64,000 nucleotides of DNA from an uncultured Clostridia bacterium (GTDB taxonomy: Bacteria; Bacillota; Clostridia; Christensenellales; Borkfalkiaceae): NCBI GenBank assembly GCA_944346885.1, contig CALVMR010000014.1, forward strand, positions 62,001 to 126,000, read 5' to 3'. This document shows, piece by piece, positions 44,337-53,937 of this stretch. Positions within the stretch are counted from its first letter, which is position 1. Each line of letters opens with the position of its first letter. The notes beneath the pieces were generated by a model. It searched no databases, was not told the DNA's origin, and worked only from the letters and a program-made list of their open reading frames with translations. The position numbers and the translations under genes are program-made.

Positions 44337-44995
44337 TTCGCCACCTCCTCCGCCCCTTCCCGCACGAGCGGGAGCGACTGTTCCGCCCGCTTAGCGCGCG
44401 CGTTCCATTTCTGCACCAAAAAATTGAACAGCGCCATCAGGCACCCGAACACGATAAACCCGAAAACGCTTGCGGCTGTCGCGTCCATGACCGGAAAGCC
44501 GGGGATGGCAAACCCCGCAAAGGCGCCGCCCGCCAAAAATTCACGCACGATGCCGATCAGGCACAGCGCGCAGGTGAACCCCACGCCCATTGAAACCCCG
44601 TCGAGCATGCTGTACAGCGGCTTGTTGCAGGCGGCATAGCTCTCCGCCCGCGCCAAGATGATGCAGTTTACGACGATGAGGTCGATGAACGTGCCGATCG
44701 ACGTATACAGGTCCGGCAAAAACCGGCGCATGACCATCTGCACGATGGTGACGAAGGTGGAAACGATGACGATGTAACAGGGAATGCGCACCCGTTCCGG
44801 GATGACGCGGCGCAGCAAACTGATGAACAGGTTTGAAAAAACGAGCACAAACATCGTGGCAACGCCCATTGCAAACGAATTGAACAGGCTCGACGTTGTG
44901 GCTATGGTCGGGCAGGTGCCCAGCACCAATACGAACGTCGGATTGTTGCGCAACAGCCCGCCCAGCGCCGTTTCCTTGATCTTTGCCTTATCCAT
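44333..44995 (-). CDS. rnfE: Rnf complex subunit E
   Basis: This 220-residue membrane protein is homologous to RnfA in inverted topology, with NPTFVLVLGTCPTIATTSS and IVVNCIILARAES carrying the conserved cysteines. The ATG at 44995 overlaps the rnfG stop; the longer upstream frame is a shadow. Confidence 0.95.
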   Translation of the reverse strand: MDKAKIKETALGGLLRNNPTFVLVLGTCPTIATTSSLFNSFAMGVATMFVLVFSNLFISLLRRVIPERVRIPCYIVIVSTFVTIVQMVMRRFLPDLYTSIGTFIDLIVVNCIILARAESYAACNKPLYSMLDGVSMGVGFTCALCLIGIVREFLAGGAFAGFAIPGFPVMDATAASVFGFIVFGCLMALFNFLVQKWNARAKRAEQSLPLVREGAEEVAK

Positions 44996-45566
44996 TTGCT
45001 CCCTCCGCCAAGTATTCGCGGTAGTACCCCGCCGCCGCGCCGATCGCGGCGGTAACGGCGTTCGAACTGCGCGTGGCGCCCGAAACATAGTCTACGCCCG
45101 AACCGCTCAACAATTCCTCTACCGGCACGTTCAAAAACTGTGCATAAAAGCCGCTCGCTTCCAGCTGCCCCAAAAACGTTTCGCCATTTTCGCCCACAGT
45201 GATCTTCGCAACGGCGCCCCCTTCGATGTACACATACAGCTGCACGTCGCCGCGGTAGCCGCCCTCGCCCCGCACGCAAAACGCATGCGTGCTCCCGTCG
45301 TCGGAGAGGGCGTACACGTCCACGTGCCCCGTCATGGTGCGCGACCCTGCGGTGACGGTGTAATCCGTTTCCCTCCCCTCCCCCGGATCCCGCTCCGGGA
45401 TGGTAAAGGTCAGCTCCGTATCCTGCGCAAACCTTGCGTACGCCTCCGTGCGCGGATCCACCCGCGTCAGGGTATACACCGCGCCGAGCAGCAGCCCGCA
45501 CACGAGCGCGATGGCGGCAAGCACGCCGATACTCTGCAACACAGCCCTTGTTTTTGCCTTATCCAT
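44988..45566 (-). CDS. rnfG: Rnf complex subunit G (FMN-binding)
   Basis: This 192-residue protein has an N-terminal membrane helix and an extracytoplasmic FMN-binding domain. The flavinylation motif is DYVSGATRSS, whose threonine would carry covalent FMN attached by ApbE. It overlaps rnfD and rnfE at both ends by eight bases. Confidence 0.94.
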   Translation of the reverse strand: MDKAKTRAVLQSIGVLAAIALVCGLLLGAVYTLTRVDPRTEAYARFAQDTELTFTIPERDPGEGRETDYTVTAGSRTMTGHVDVYALSDDGSTHAFCVRGEGGYRGDVQLYVYIEGGAVAKITVGENGETFLGQLEASGFYAQFLNVPVEELLSGSGVDYVSGATRSSNAVTAAIGAAAGYYREYLAEGANG

Positions 45567-47352
45567 TGCCCGCCTCCGCGTATTCCGCCTCGTAAAAACA
45601 TTCCAAGACCATCTCCCGCAGCACCGTGTTCGTAGCCGTTGCCGACGTATTCGAATCGGTGGAGAGGTCGGAGAGATTCAAAACCTGCGCGTGCGTTTTG
45701 CCGATAAAGAGTGAAAGCTCCGCCACGTATCCCTTCGTGCTTTGGGTAACGGGCTCGATCGTTTGCACTTTGCCCTCTTCCATATCGAGGATCACCGTGT
45801 ATGCGAGCGGCTGCGTATAATCGAACAACGCAAGATACGCCGCGCCCTCTACCGAAAAGGTGTAAACGGCTCCGTCCGCCTCCCGCGCCTTGACGTACCG
45901 CGGCGCATATTCATAGGGCGCCGTGTTTAGGGCGAGCAGCGTATAGCACTCCAAAATCATCTCCCGCAGCGCCTTGTTCGTGATCGTTGCCGACGTATTC
46001 ACGTCGGCGGAAAGATCTTGCAGACCGCGGATCTCCCGTTCGTTTTTGTTCAGGAACAAGGCAAGCTCCGCCACATATCCCATCGTGCTTTGCTGCACGG
46101 GAACGATCGCGCGGACGACGCGGCTCTCTTCCGCGCCGATGGTCACGATATAGCCGAGGGGCTGTTTGTACCCGCCGATATCCGCCGTGCCCGCAACGTC
46201 GAAGCGGTACCCCTCCTCCGTCTGCCGAAAGCTCCTTACGTATGCGGGCGTATACTCGTCCGCACGCGGATGCAGCACCGCCAAAACGGGCGCCGCAACG
46301 GCGAGCGCGAGCGCCATGGCAAGGCAGAGGGCGCGCATCGCCCACTTCATGGCCTGCGGCTTTTGCCTGCCGCGCTTCGTGCACTGCCCGAAGCGCACGG
46401 GAAGAATGAATTTATCCAACAGCGGCACGAGCAGGTTCATGATGAGGATGGCGAGCGACGTGCCCTCCGGATAGCTTCCGAAAGCGCGGATGAGCATGGT
46501 AAAGACGCCCAGCCCTACCCCGTACAGAATGCGGTTGTACTTCCACTTCGGCGAGGTGGCGTAATCGGTAGCCATGAAAACGGACCCGAACAGCATGCCG
46601 CCCGAAAGCAGTTGCAGCAAGATCTCGGACGCGTCTCCGTAGCAGATCAGCGTCATCACCGCCGCCGAAAGCAGGTACGAGAGCGGGATCCGCCAGTCGA
46701 TGACCCGCCGCACGGTGAGGTATACGAAGCCCGCCAAAACGGCAAGCGCGCATGTTTCGCCGATGCTGCCGCCCGTATAGCCGAACAGCAGTTGCAGCAC
46801 CCAGCCCCAATACCCGCGCACGCCGAGAAAAACGGGCGCAAACACCGCCGTGCCGCCGCCCAGATAGGTCGCCGAAGAGGATACGTCTACGGCGAGCATG
46901 TTGCCCGCCACGTCCGCGCCGATCCAATTCGTCATCACGCCGCTGTACGCCAAGAGCAAAAAGACGCGCGCCGCCCCCGCGGGGTTCGCAAAATTTTTGC
47001 CCAGCCCGCCGAAGAGCATTTTGACCAGAACGATGGCAAACGCCCCGCCGATGAGGGGGATATACCACGGGGCGCGCGGGGGCAGGTTCAGCCCCAAGAT
47101 CAGCCCCGTTACGAGCGCGGAAAGATCGAAGGTGAACGGCTTGCGCCGCACGAGGTTGCACAGCTGTTCGCAGGCAAAACACGCCGCCATGCACAGCACG
47201 ACGAGCAGCAAAGACCACAGCCCGTAGAACAGCACGCCCGCTACAAGGCAGGGCGCAAGCGCAATGAGCACGTCCGCCATCAGGCGGCGTGTGGTGCTCC
47301 GCCCCTTAACATGCGGAGAGGCGGATACGTTGTATGCGGATATTTCTGCCAT
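45559..47352 (-). CDS. rnfD: Rnf complex subunit D with two fused RnfG-like domains
   Basis: This 597-residue protein is far longer than usual RnfD (about 310-350). Residues 1-320 are the RnfD membrane domain, with VDVSSSAT (156-162) at the expected flavin site. An additional membrane helix follows at about 337-360, then two similar domains of about 105 residues. These carry DVNTSATIT (450-458) and DSNTSATAT (566-574), close to the ApbE motif DxxSGATxS but with Ser for Gly. The frame is intact and continuous. Overlaps with rnfC (TGATG) and rnfG support the gene limits. Confidence 0.92.
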   Translation of the reverse strand: MAEISAYNVSASPHVKGRSTTRRLMADVLIALAPCLVAGVLFYGLWSLLLVVLCMAACFACEQLCNLVRRKPFTFDLSALVTGLILGLNLPPRAPWYIPLIGGAFAIVLVKMLFGGLGKNFANPAGAARVFLLLAYSGVMTNWIGADVAGNMLAVDVSSSATYLGGGTAVFAPVFLGVRGYWGWVLQLLFGYTGGSIGETCALAVLAGFVYLTVRRVIDWRIPLSYLLSAAVMTLICYGDASEILLQLLSGGMLFGSVFMATDYATSPKWKYNRILYGVGLGVFTMLIRAFGSYPEGTSLAILIMNLLVPLLDKFILPVRFGQCTKRGRQKPQAMKWAMRALCLAMALALAVAAPVLAVLHPRADEYTPAYVRSFRQTEEGYRFDVAGTADIGGYKQPLGYIVTIGAEESRVVRAIVPVQQSTMGYVAELALFLNKNEREIRGLQDLSADVNTSATITNKALREMILECYTLLALNTAPYEYAPRYVKAREADGAVYTFSVEGAAYLALFDYTQPLAYTVILDMEEGKVQTIEPVTQSTKGYVAELSLFIGKTHAQVLNLSDLSTDSNTSATATNTVLREMVLECFYEAEYAEAGNG

Positions 47353-48635
47353 CAGACCCCTCTCTCGCGGATGATCTTTTTTGCGAGCGTAACACTCTGC
47401 GCCAGCCGCCGCCCAGCCGGGCAAACATAGGTGCAGCAGCCGCACCCGATGCAGGAAGCGGCGCCGAAGCGCTTTGCTTCCCCGTACTTTTTGGCGAGCA
47501 ACGCCTCTTCGATAAAGACGGGCGAAAGCCCCATCGGGCACGCCTGCACGCACTTTCCGCAGCCGATGCAAACCGAGCTTTCCTGCGCGTCTGCCTCCTT
47601 TTCAGAGAGAAAGAGCAGCGCAGACGTGGTTTTTGCGGTGCAGATTTTCAGCGAAAACACCGCCTCACCCATCATCGGTCCGCCGCAGACGATGCGCCCG
47701 CACTCCTCGTGCCCGCCGCAAAATTCGGCAATCTCGCGCAGGCGGGTGCCGTTTTTTACCCAGAGATTGGCGGGGCGGTCCACGGCGCCGCCGCTGATTG
47801 TCATCACCCGCTCGTAACAGGGCTCGTTTTGCTCCACCGCCGCCCAAATCGCATAGGCGGTATGCACGTTGACGACCAGCACCCCGACGTCGGCGGGAAG
47901 TTTCCCCTCCGGCACAACGCGCCCCGTACAGCCGTAAATGAGCTGCTTTTCGGCACCCTGCGGGTAACGGGTGCGGAGGGGCTTTACCTCCTCCCCCGCC
48001 GCGCACAGCGGCGCAAGCGCCGCGATCGCCTCCGGCTTGTTTTTTTCGACGCCGATCAGCAGGCGGCTCGCCCCGCACGCGATGCACGCCAGCCTCGCGC
48101 CCCGCAGCACCTGTTCGGCGTGTTCGCACAGCAGCCTGTCGTCGCATGTGATATACGGCTCGCACTCTGCCGCGTTCACGAGGAGGATATCCGCCCTGCC
48201 CCGCACGTTCAGCTTTGCCGCCGTGGGAAAGCCCGCGCCACCCATGCCGACGATGCCCGCCTCCGCAATGCGGCCGAGCACGCTCTCCCGCGTGCGGTCG
48301 CAAAGCGGCGCGAGCGCAACGTGCTCGTCCGAAAAATCGTTCAAAATATGGATGTGCTCTTTCTTTTTCCCCGCGGGAGAAATGTGCGTGACAATGCCCT
48401 GCACCGTGCCCGCAACGGGAGAAAAGACATTGGCGGAAAGCCCTTCCGCCGCCCTGCCGATGAGCTGCCCGCGCAAAACGCGCTCCCCCGCCTGCACGGC
48501 AGGAAGGGCGGGCGCGCCGATGTGCTGTGACAGCGGCACCCAAACTTCCCGCACCGGCGGCATCCGCCCGATCGCGCAGCCTCGGCTGTATTGCTTGCAC
48601 CCCGCAGGGTGTATGCCTCCTGCAAACCTTGCCAA
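47352..48635 (-). CDS. rnfC: Rnf complex subunit C (NADH-binding)
   Basis: This 427-residue subunit contains FMN, NADH and iron-sulfur sites. Visible motifs are FAGGIHP at the N terminus, the flavin/NADH loop GMGGAGFPTAAK, and two [4Fe-4S] motifs CIGCGKCVQACP and CIGCGCCTYVCP. The start is probably the TTG at 48635, which has GGAGG five bases upstream and begins at the family start; the GTG 13 codons earlier lacks this support. It is the first gene of the rnfCDGEAB operon. Confidence 0.93.
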   Translation of the reverse strand: MARFAGGIHPAGCKQYSRGCAIGRMPPVREVWVPLSQHIGAPALPAVQAGERVLRGQLIGRAAEGLSANVFSPVAGTVQGIVTHISPAGKKKEHIHILNDFSDEHVALAPLCDRTRESVLGRIAEAGIVGMGGAGFPTAAKLNVRGRADILLVNAAECEPYITCDDRLLCEHAEQVLRGARLACIACGASRLLIGVEKNKPEAIAALAPLCAAGEEVKPLRTRYPQGAEKQLIYGCTGRVVPEGKLPADVGVLVVNVHTAYAIWAAVEQNEPCYERVMTISGGAVDRPANLWVKNGTRLREIAEFCGGHEECGRIVCGGPMMGEAVFSLKICTAKTTSALLFLSEKEADAQESSVCIGCGKCVQACPMGLSPVFIEEALLAKKYGEAKRFGAASCIGCGCCTYVCPAGRRLAQSVTLAKKIIRERGV

Positions 48636-48685
48636 AAAAACCTCCGACGGGCGATCGCACCGCTCCGCCCGCACTTGTTTTTTTT

Positions 48686-48714
48686 ATTCTACCATATTTT
48701 GCCCTTTCTGTAAA
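48686..48714 (-). promoter_or_regulatory. Promoter of the rnf operon
   Basis: On the minus strand TTTACA (48709-48714) is followed after 17 bases by TAGAAT (48686-48691). Confidence 0.8.
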
Positions 48715-48734
48715 GGATCGAACAAAAGTATTTT

Positions 48735-48890
48735 TCCGCCGCGCAAGGCTTTCATACAGAGCCGCCGCGCATGGCTGCCGTACAGAGCCGCCGCGCAAAG
48801 TTGCCGCACGCCGCTTTCCTGTTCGCTGTTTTGCCGCCGCACGTAACTTTACTGTTCGCTGTTTTGCTGTTTCCTGCCGCTTTGCTGCCC
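48735..48890. repeat. Short degenerate repeats downstream of the TauE genes
   Basis: ACAGAGCCGCCGCGCA occurs twice (near 48756 and 48782) with a G/T variant between. ACTGTTCGCTGTTTTGC and a CCTG variant occur near 48817 and 48850. The second block encodes the Gln-rich tail of the adjacent protein. Confidence 0.55.
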
Positions 48891-49274
48891 GCCCGCCTGC
48901 TGCCCGCCGCGCAGCTGCCGCACCCCCGAAGCCAGCTGGTACAGCGAAAGAAGGCACAGAAAAACGCCGAAGCCGACGCGCAGCGCCCCGCCGGGGATCC
49001 CCTGCACAAACAGCCCGCCGAGCACCGAAAGCAGCGTGGCGGGCACGATTGTCCAGAGCACGCCCCGCGTATCCAGCAGCCCGTTTTTTGCGTGCACCCG
49101 CAAAGAGACCGCCGCCATCGGCAGAAACGTAAGCAGGTTTACAGACTGCGCCATGTGCTGCGGCACGCCGCAGAGCACCGTAAGGATGGGGATGAGCACG
49201 CAGCCGCCGCCCATGCCCATTCCGCCCAAAACACCGCCTGCAAGCCCCGCGCAAAAATAGACGAGAAATCGCAT
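48849..49274 (-). CDS. TauE/SafE-family half protein (second)
   Basis: In this 141-residue protein four predicted membrane helices contain GGVLGGMGMGGGCVLIPIL, the TauE repeat signature. TauE proteins normally have two such repeats in about 250 residues; here each half is a separate gene. The C-terminal 20 residues are Gln/Gly-rich and come from repeat DNA. Exported substrates of the family are sulfite, sulfonates or related anions; this one is unknown. Confidence 0.82.
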   Translation of the reverse strand: MRFLVYFCAGLAGGVLGGMGMGGGCVLIPILTVLCGVPQHMAQSVNLLTFLPMAAVSLRVHAKNGLLDTRGVLWTIVPATLLSVLGGLFVQGIPGGALRVGFGVFLCLLSLYQLASGVRQLRGGQQAGGQQSGRKQQNSEQ

Positions 49275-49284
49275 CGTTCCCTCC

Positions 49285-49644
49285 CTATACGATCATCCGC
49301 ACGCCCGCCGCAAACATGACGGCGGCAAACACGAGCGTAGCGCTTGCGGGCGTGATGGAGCCGAGCAGCCGCGCCCCCGCCGCTCCGCCCGCAAGCACGC
49401 CGATCCCCACGGCGAGGAACAGCTCCGCATCGAACCAGCCGCCGCACAGATAGACGACGGCGCTGGCAAAGCAGACGGGCAGGATGATGAGGATCGCCGT
49501 CGCGTGCGCGGCGAGCGGCTGCCGCCCGTTCGCCTGCAACAGCGGCACAACGAGCATGCCGCCCCCTCCGCCGAAAATGCCGTTCACCGCCCCCGTAAAG
49601 ATCCCGGCGGCGCTCATTTTAGCCGCCTGCGCAACCCCTTTCAT
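49285..49644 (-). CDS. TauE/SafE-family half protein (first)
   Basis: This 119-residue protein has four predicted membrane helices with GAVNGIFGGGGGMLVVPLL, the same signature as its partner 10 bases downstream. GGAGGGAG precedes the ATG at 49644. The two halves probably assemble into one permease. Confidence 0.82.
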   Translation of the reverse strand: MKGVAQAAKMSAAGIFTGAVNGIFGGGGGMLVVPLLQANGRQPLAAHATAILIILPVCFASAVVYLCGGWFDAELFLAVGIGVLAGGAAGARLLGSITPASATLVFAAVMFAAGVRMIV

Positions 49645-49792
49645 CTCTCCCTCCGCACGGGCGCGCCGCCCGCACGGTTTAGTTTGCGCCCGCGCGGAAA
49701 AATCATGAGCGCGGGCAAAAAGCGCAAAAAGGAGCCGCCCGCGCCCCGCGTGCAAAAAGAAATCCTGAATTTTCATCGATTTTTTACTGTTA

Positions 49793-49820
49793 TTGCTTGC
49801 TTTTACGCGCCTTTTATATT
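49793..49820 (+). promoter_or_regulatory. Possible promoter of the large surface protein gene
   Basis: TTGCTT (49793-49798) is followed after 16 bases by TATATT (49815-49820). Confidence 0.45.
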
Positions 49821-49884
49821 AAAATAAGATGGTACGATTTGCAGAAGATGCAATTTCTATTTTTCTACTCAAAAGGTGTTTTGT

Positions 49885-52800
49885 ATGGCAAAAAGTAAAC
49901 GTTCCGGAAAGCTGAGGTTCTTGACCCTGCTGCTCTCTCTCCTGATGGTATTCTCCTTCGGCGCCGTTGCGGTCGCATGCGCCACGGACGATACGTCGGA
50001 GGACGACAGCACGACCGAATCCCGCACGGACACACAGACCTTTTCCAACGCGGATTTCGAATTTTTTACGGACAGCGACGGCAGCTACCTGATCGGCAGC
50101 GCCAGCAACTGGTCGAGTTCTACCGTTTCCAACGGCAGCACCTCCCCCTCTACCTCCCCCAAAACGGGGATCGTAGACACGCAGAGCCGCAGCCTCCCCT
50201 TTGACGAAGCGTCTTGGGCGGAGTACGTTGCCGACCCCGAAAACGAGACCTTCGATTGGAGCGGCTTCTACTACGCCTTTAAAGATTATGTTTATTACGA
50301 CGGGTTGGACGAAGAGGACGATGCGGACGAGCTGGAAGACGCGGAGTACTTTACGGACATCGACAACTACTACGACGTGCCCGGCTACGACCTATTCGCC
50401 GCATGGCTGCAAACGGAGGACGGCAAAGCCGCGCTGGAAAACGCCGGGTTTGCCGAGGACGATTTCAGCGATTCGGATAAGGACGACCTCTTGAACGAGG
50501 CACTTGCCGAAAAATACATCGAATTTATCCGCGGCGTCAACCCCGGCACGCACTGGGCGGACGAAACCAACGCCGACGAGCTGGACGAAGAAAACGGCAC
50601 GCACGTTTTGATGCTGCACAACTACCGCACCAACGACAACGGTACGGCGATGCGGTATGCCTCCACTTCCATCACCCTGCAAGCGGGCACGGCGGCTTCC
50701 GTTTCCCTGTGGGTGAAAACGTACGGGCTCACCTATAACAACAATACCCCGATCACGACGAACAACCGCGGCGCCTTTATCGAGATCGCCAACTCCGTCG
50801 GCGGCACCTCGCAGGACCCGCTCACCGTGCGCAACATCAACACGCAGCTGCAAAACCCCGACGGGGAAAACAACGGCTGGATGGAATACACATTCTACCT
50901 GCGCGCCTCTTCCTATGCGAGCACCACGTTCACGGTCAACCTCGGACTCGGCAGACAGGCGCCCGGCACCACGCAGAACGTTTACGAATATGTGCAGGGC
51001 TACGCCTTCTTTGACGACCTCACCTACAACGTATTCAAAGCGAGCGATTGGGACGCCATCGTCGACGGCAGCTATTCGGCGGATCTGAACGGAGACGGCG
51101 AAGAAGAGACGACGGCGGCAGTCGGCAGCGGTCAAACCTACAAATTCGACTCCTCCACCCTCGACGACAGCGCGATCTTCAACGCGCAGACGGCGACAAA
51201 CAACGTGTTTGCGCTCGATCTGGACGAGCTGACCAATGCAAGCGGCACAAGCGTTTTGACCGCCGTTGACATCTCTTCCGCAGCGCCCGCCCTCACAAAG
51301 GACGACAAGGGCAACACCGTCGAATACCTTGCGGGCGGCTCCGCGCTGATCGGAACCAACGACGCGGCGCTCTCCGGAAAAGTTACGGCAGAGGCGATCA
51401 CGGGGACGGGATCGCAATACGCCAAACCCGTTCAAGACAGCTTTGCAAACTTCTCTTCTCTCCCCTTCGGCACGGGCAGCATTTTGATGCTGTACAGCGG
51501 CAAAGGCGCGCCTTACACCGCCGCCGTGGAGGACGAGGGCACGTTCACCGTACACAAAGACGAAACGCTGATGGTCTCCTTCTGGGTCAAGACCTCCGAA
51601 CTGCAAGGCGGCACGGGCGCCACGGTAAAGCTGCTCGACGCGGAGAACGAATCGACGATCGGCGCCGTGGATACGACCACGCTGGCAACGGTGGACATCA
51701 AGGACGACTATAACAAGACGGAAGACATCTTCGACGGATGGCAGTTCTGCGCCTTTTACGTGACGACGGAGGAGGACGAGCTGAGCTTCTCGCTGGAATT
51801 CTCCTTCGGGCAGACGCCCGCTTCCTTTGCGGATACCGCGATCTCTTCCTATGTGCCGGGCTTTGCGGCGTTTGCGGACCTGCGCACCTACCGCATGACC
51901 GAGGAGCAAGCCGCCCTTGCCGCAACGGGCACTTACGCCCTCAGCGTTACGCTCTCCGGCGACGAATACAGCGGCGCGCCTTCTTTTGACAGCCCCGCCA
52001 CCAACGACAAGTCTCTCGAAACGGGTATCGCCGCCCCCGCAAACTATACGGGCGTATACGGCGGCAGCTACCATGTGGGCGGCACCAGCCAAGACGCGGA
52101 CGTGAACGCGCAAAATTCTTTGGCTTCCGCAGGGCTTTTGAGCAAAAAACACTTTGCTTCTTACAAAAACGACGCACAAAACAGCGCGTGGATCGGCGTG
52201 CTGGACGACTTCTTTACCTCCGTCTCTTCCGCGCTGACGGATAGCGTATGGGCGGAGATCTTCGGCGACAGCGAACAGCCGCTGCTCATCGCGCAGACGG
52301 TGCGCAATTCGTACGGATACATTGCAAACAGCAACTCCACCATCTCCGCCGACGCCGAATCGCTGACGCAGATCGTGGTCCGCGTGAAGCTCTCCCCCGG
52401 CGCGAGCGCGTACGTGTACCTCATCGACACCGCCGTGCCCGACGAAGACGAAACGGACGCCAAGCTGTATGCGGATACGCTGCACCACGAAACGGGCATC
52501 TCCTACCGCTACGACGAAGACGGCAACCTCGTCAACCTCGACCCCGACGACGAAGAGTACGACCGCCGCGACAATATCCTGCTCTACTACCAGGATAACG
52601 GGCTGTGGGCAAAGACGCGCAGCTACACCGGCAGCGAATATTACGCCAACCTCGCCAACTACGAAACGGACAAGGACGGCAACAAGACAGATAAAAACGG
52701 AAACATCGTTTATTACGCACACGACGGCGCTTTCTACCGCTATTACGATGAAGATACGAACCTCTATGAAGTTGCGGTAAAAGACTTTACCGAAGCGGGC

Positions 52801-53832
52801 ATCGACCTGACCGGCGCGCAGCTGCAAGGCGTTTCCGACAAGATGCTCTACCAAAAGGTGGAGAACACGACGGACAGGGTTTCGGGTTGGATCTATATCC
52901 GCTTCTTCATCGCGGCGGGCGACGAAAGCAAAACGTACCGCCTCGAACTGTGGTCGGGCGACCGCCAAGCGGTCAACACCGACAACACCGCCGCGGCAAA
53001 CTTTGTCATCTTTGACACGGTGGAATACGGCGAAGTAGAACAGGAAACGTACGTCTCCTCCCGCCTTACCGCCCTTGCCAAAGAGCTCGGCTATACCGAC
53101 GCCGAAGCGCTGCAAGAGGCATACGAAAGCGACCCCGCCGCGTTCATGAACGGGATCGCAAAGAAGCAGGACGGCAGCGATTACACGAACAGTTTGGCAA
53201 CGCCGTCGCTCGTGTACTACCGCTACTCGCTGTACGACGATGCGGATTACGCCTCCTACGACGGCAGCCGCACGGATGCGGAAGACCCCTATTCCGGGTA
53301 CGACCCCGCTTCGTATGAAAACGAAGTCGCCTACCTGCAATATGCCTACACCGAAAAGTACGGCGTCACCTACTACGATACCTTTGTGAACTTTGCGGCA
53401 AACGAAGTCACCGTTTCCGCCGCAGCCGACGACGACACGACGACCGACGACGACACGGACGATTCGCCCGATTACAACATTTGGCTGCTCGTCTCCTCCA
53501 TCCTGCTCGCCGCAGCTCTCATTCTCACGCTGCTCACGCTGCTGCTGCGCAAACTGCTCTCCGGCATGAAGCGCAAGAGCGAGGAAAAAGCATCGCCCGC
53601 GTACAGCAACAAGCGCAGCATCTATATCCGCAAGCTCCGCCGCGAAGAGGCTGAAAACGAGGAAGCCGAAGACGAGGACGACGAAGAGCTGTTCACGGAC
53701 GAAGAGCTGTACAACGAAACCGAGGAAGACGCGGAAAGCGCCGAAGAAGACGCGCCGAGCGAAGAAACACCGAGCGAAGACGCGCCCGACGAAAACGCCG
53801 AAGGCGAAAACGGCGGCGACAAAACCGAGTGA
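49885..53832 (+). CDS. Large acidic surface protein with signal peptide and C-terminal anchor
   Basis: In this 1315-residue protein, residues 10-33 form a signal sequence ending in AVAVAC, possibly a lipobox. The exported part is very rich in Asp/Glu/Thr/Ser/Tyr. Three segments look alike and resemble beta-sandwich (carbohydrate-binding type) units, each ending in a phrase like YAFFDDLTYN, FAAFADLRTY or FVIFDTVEY. A membrane helix (WLLVSSILLAAALILTLL) and a basic stop are followed by a cytosolic tail of about 90 residues, nearly all Glu/Asp/Ser. AAAGGTG precedes the ATG at 49885. I recognise no enzyme motif; binding or adhesion is a guess. Confidence 0.8.
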   Translation: MAKSKRSGKLRFLTLLLSLLMVFSFGAVAVACATDDTSEDDSTTESRTDTQTFSNADFEFFTDSDGSYLIGSASNWSSSTVSNGSTSPSTSPKTGIVDTQSRSLPFDEASWAEYVADPENETFDWSGFYYAFKDYVYYDGLDEEDDADELEDAEYFTDIDNYYDVPGYDLFAAWLQTEDGKAALENAGFAEDDFSDSDKDDLLNEALAEKYIEFIRGVNPGTHWADETNADELDEENGTHVLMLHNYRTNDNGTAMRYASTSITLQAGTAASVSLWVKTYGLTYNNNTPITTNNRGAFIEIANSVGGTSQDPLTVRNINTQLQNPDGENNGWMEYTFYLRASSYASTTFTVNLGLGRQAPGTTQNVYEYVQGYAFFDDLTYNVFKASDWDAIVDGSYSADLNGDGEEETTAAVGSGQTYKFDSSTLDDSAIFNAQTATNNVFALDLDELTNASGTSVLTAVDISSAAPALTKDDKGNTVEYLAGGSALIGTNDAALSGKVTAEAITGTGSQYAKPVQDSFANFSSLPFGTGSILMLYSGKGAPYTAAVEDEGTFTVHKDETLMVSFWVKTSELQGGTGATVKLLDAENESTIGAVDTTTLATVDIKDDYNKTEDIFDGWQFCAFYVTTEEDELSFSLEFSFGQTPASFADTAISSYVPGFAAFADLRTYRMTEEQAALAATGTYALSVTLSGDEYSGAPSFDSPATNDKSLETGIAAPANYTGVYGGSYHVGGTSQDADVNAQNSLASAGLLSKKHFASYKNDAQNSAWIGVLDDFFTSVSSALTDSVWAEIFGDSEQPLLIAQTVRNSYGYIANSNSTISADAESLTQIVVRVKLSPGASAYVYLIDTAVPDEDETDAKLYADTLHHETGISYRYDEDGNLVNLDPDDEEYDRRDNILLYYQDNGLWAKTRSYTGSEYYANLANYETDKDGNKTDKNGNIVYYAHDGAFYRYYDEDTNLYEVAVKDFTEAGIDLTGAQLQGVSDKMLYQKVENTTDRVSGWIYIRFFIAAGDESKTYRLELWSGDRQAVNTDNTAAANFVIFDTVEYGEVEQETYVSSRLTALAKELGYTDAEALQEAYESDPAAFMNGIAKKQDGSDYTNSLATPSLVYYRYSLYDDADYASYDGSRTDAEDPYSGYDPASYENEVAYLQYAYTEKYGVTYYDTFVNFAANEVTVSAAADDDTTTDDDTDDSPDYNIWLLVSSILLAAALILTLLTLLLRKLLSGMKRKSEEKASPAYSNKRSIYIRKLRREEAENEEAEDEDDEELFTDEELYNETEEDAESAEEDAPSEETPSEDAPDENAEGENGGDKTE

Positions 53833-53854
53833 TCCTAAGCAATGACCAAACGAG

Positions 53855-53892
53855 CAAGCGGCGGCCCCGAACGGGACCGCCGCTTTTTCTTA
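53855..53892. terminator. Terminator between the surface protein and RsmF-like genes
   Basis: GCGGCGGCCCC and GGGACCGCCGC form a stem followed by TTTTTCTT on the plus strand. Confidence 0.82.
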
Positions 53893-53937
53893 CCCAAGCG
53901 CCGCACTTTGTTTTGAAAAGTCATCCGAACAAAAAAT

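Noticed and set aside
45559-47352. RnfD length as a sequencing frameshift joining two genes
   Set aside because: The frame is continuous, the added part begins with its own membrane helix, and the gene ends with a normal overlap into rnfG.
50392-53340. A 982-codon open frame on the minus strand opposite the large surface protein
   Set aside because: It is a shadow: the plus-strand protein has a signal peptide, ribosome-binding site and sensible composition, while the opposite frame is Arg/Val-rich and has no family features.
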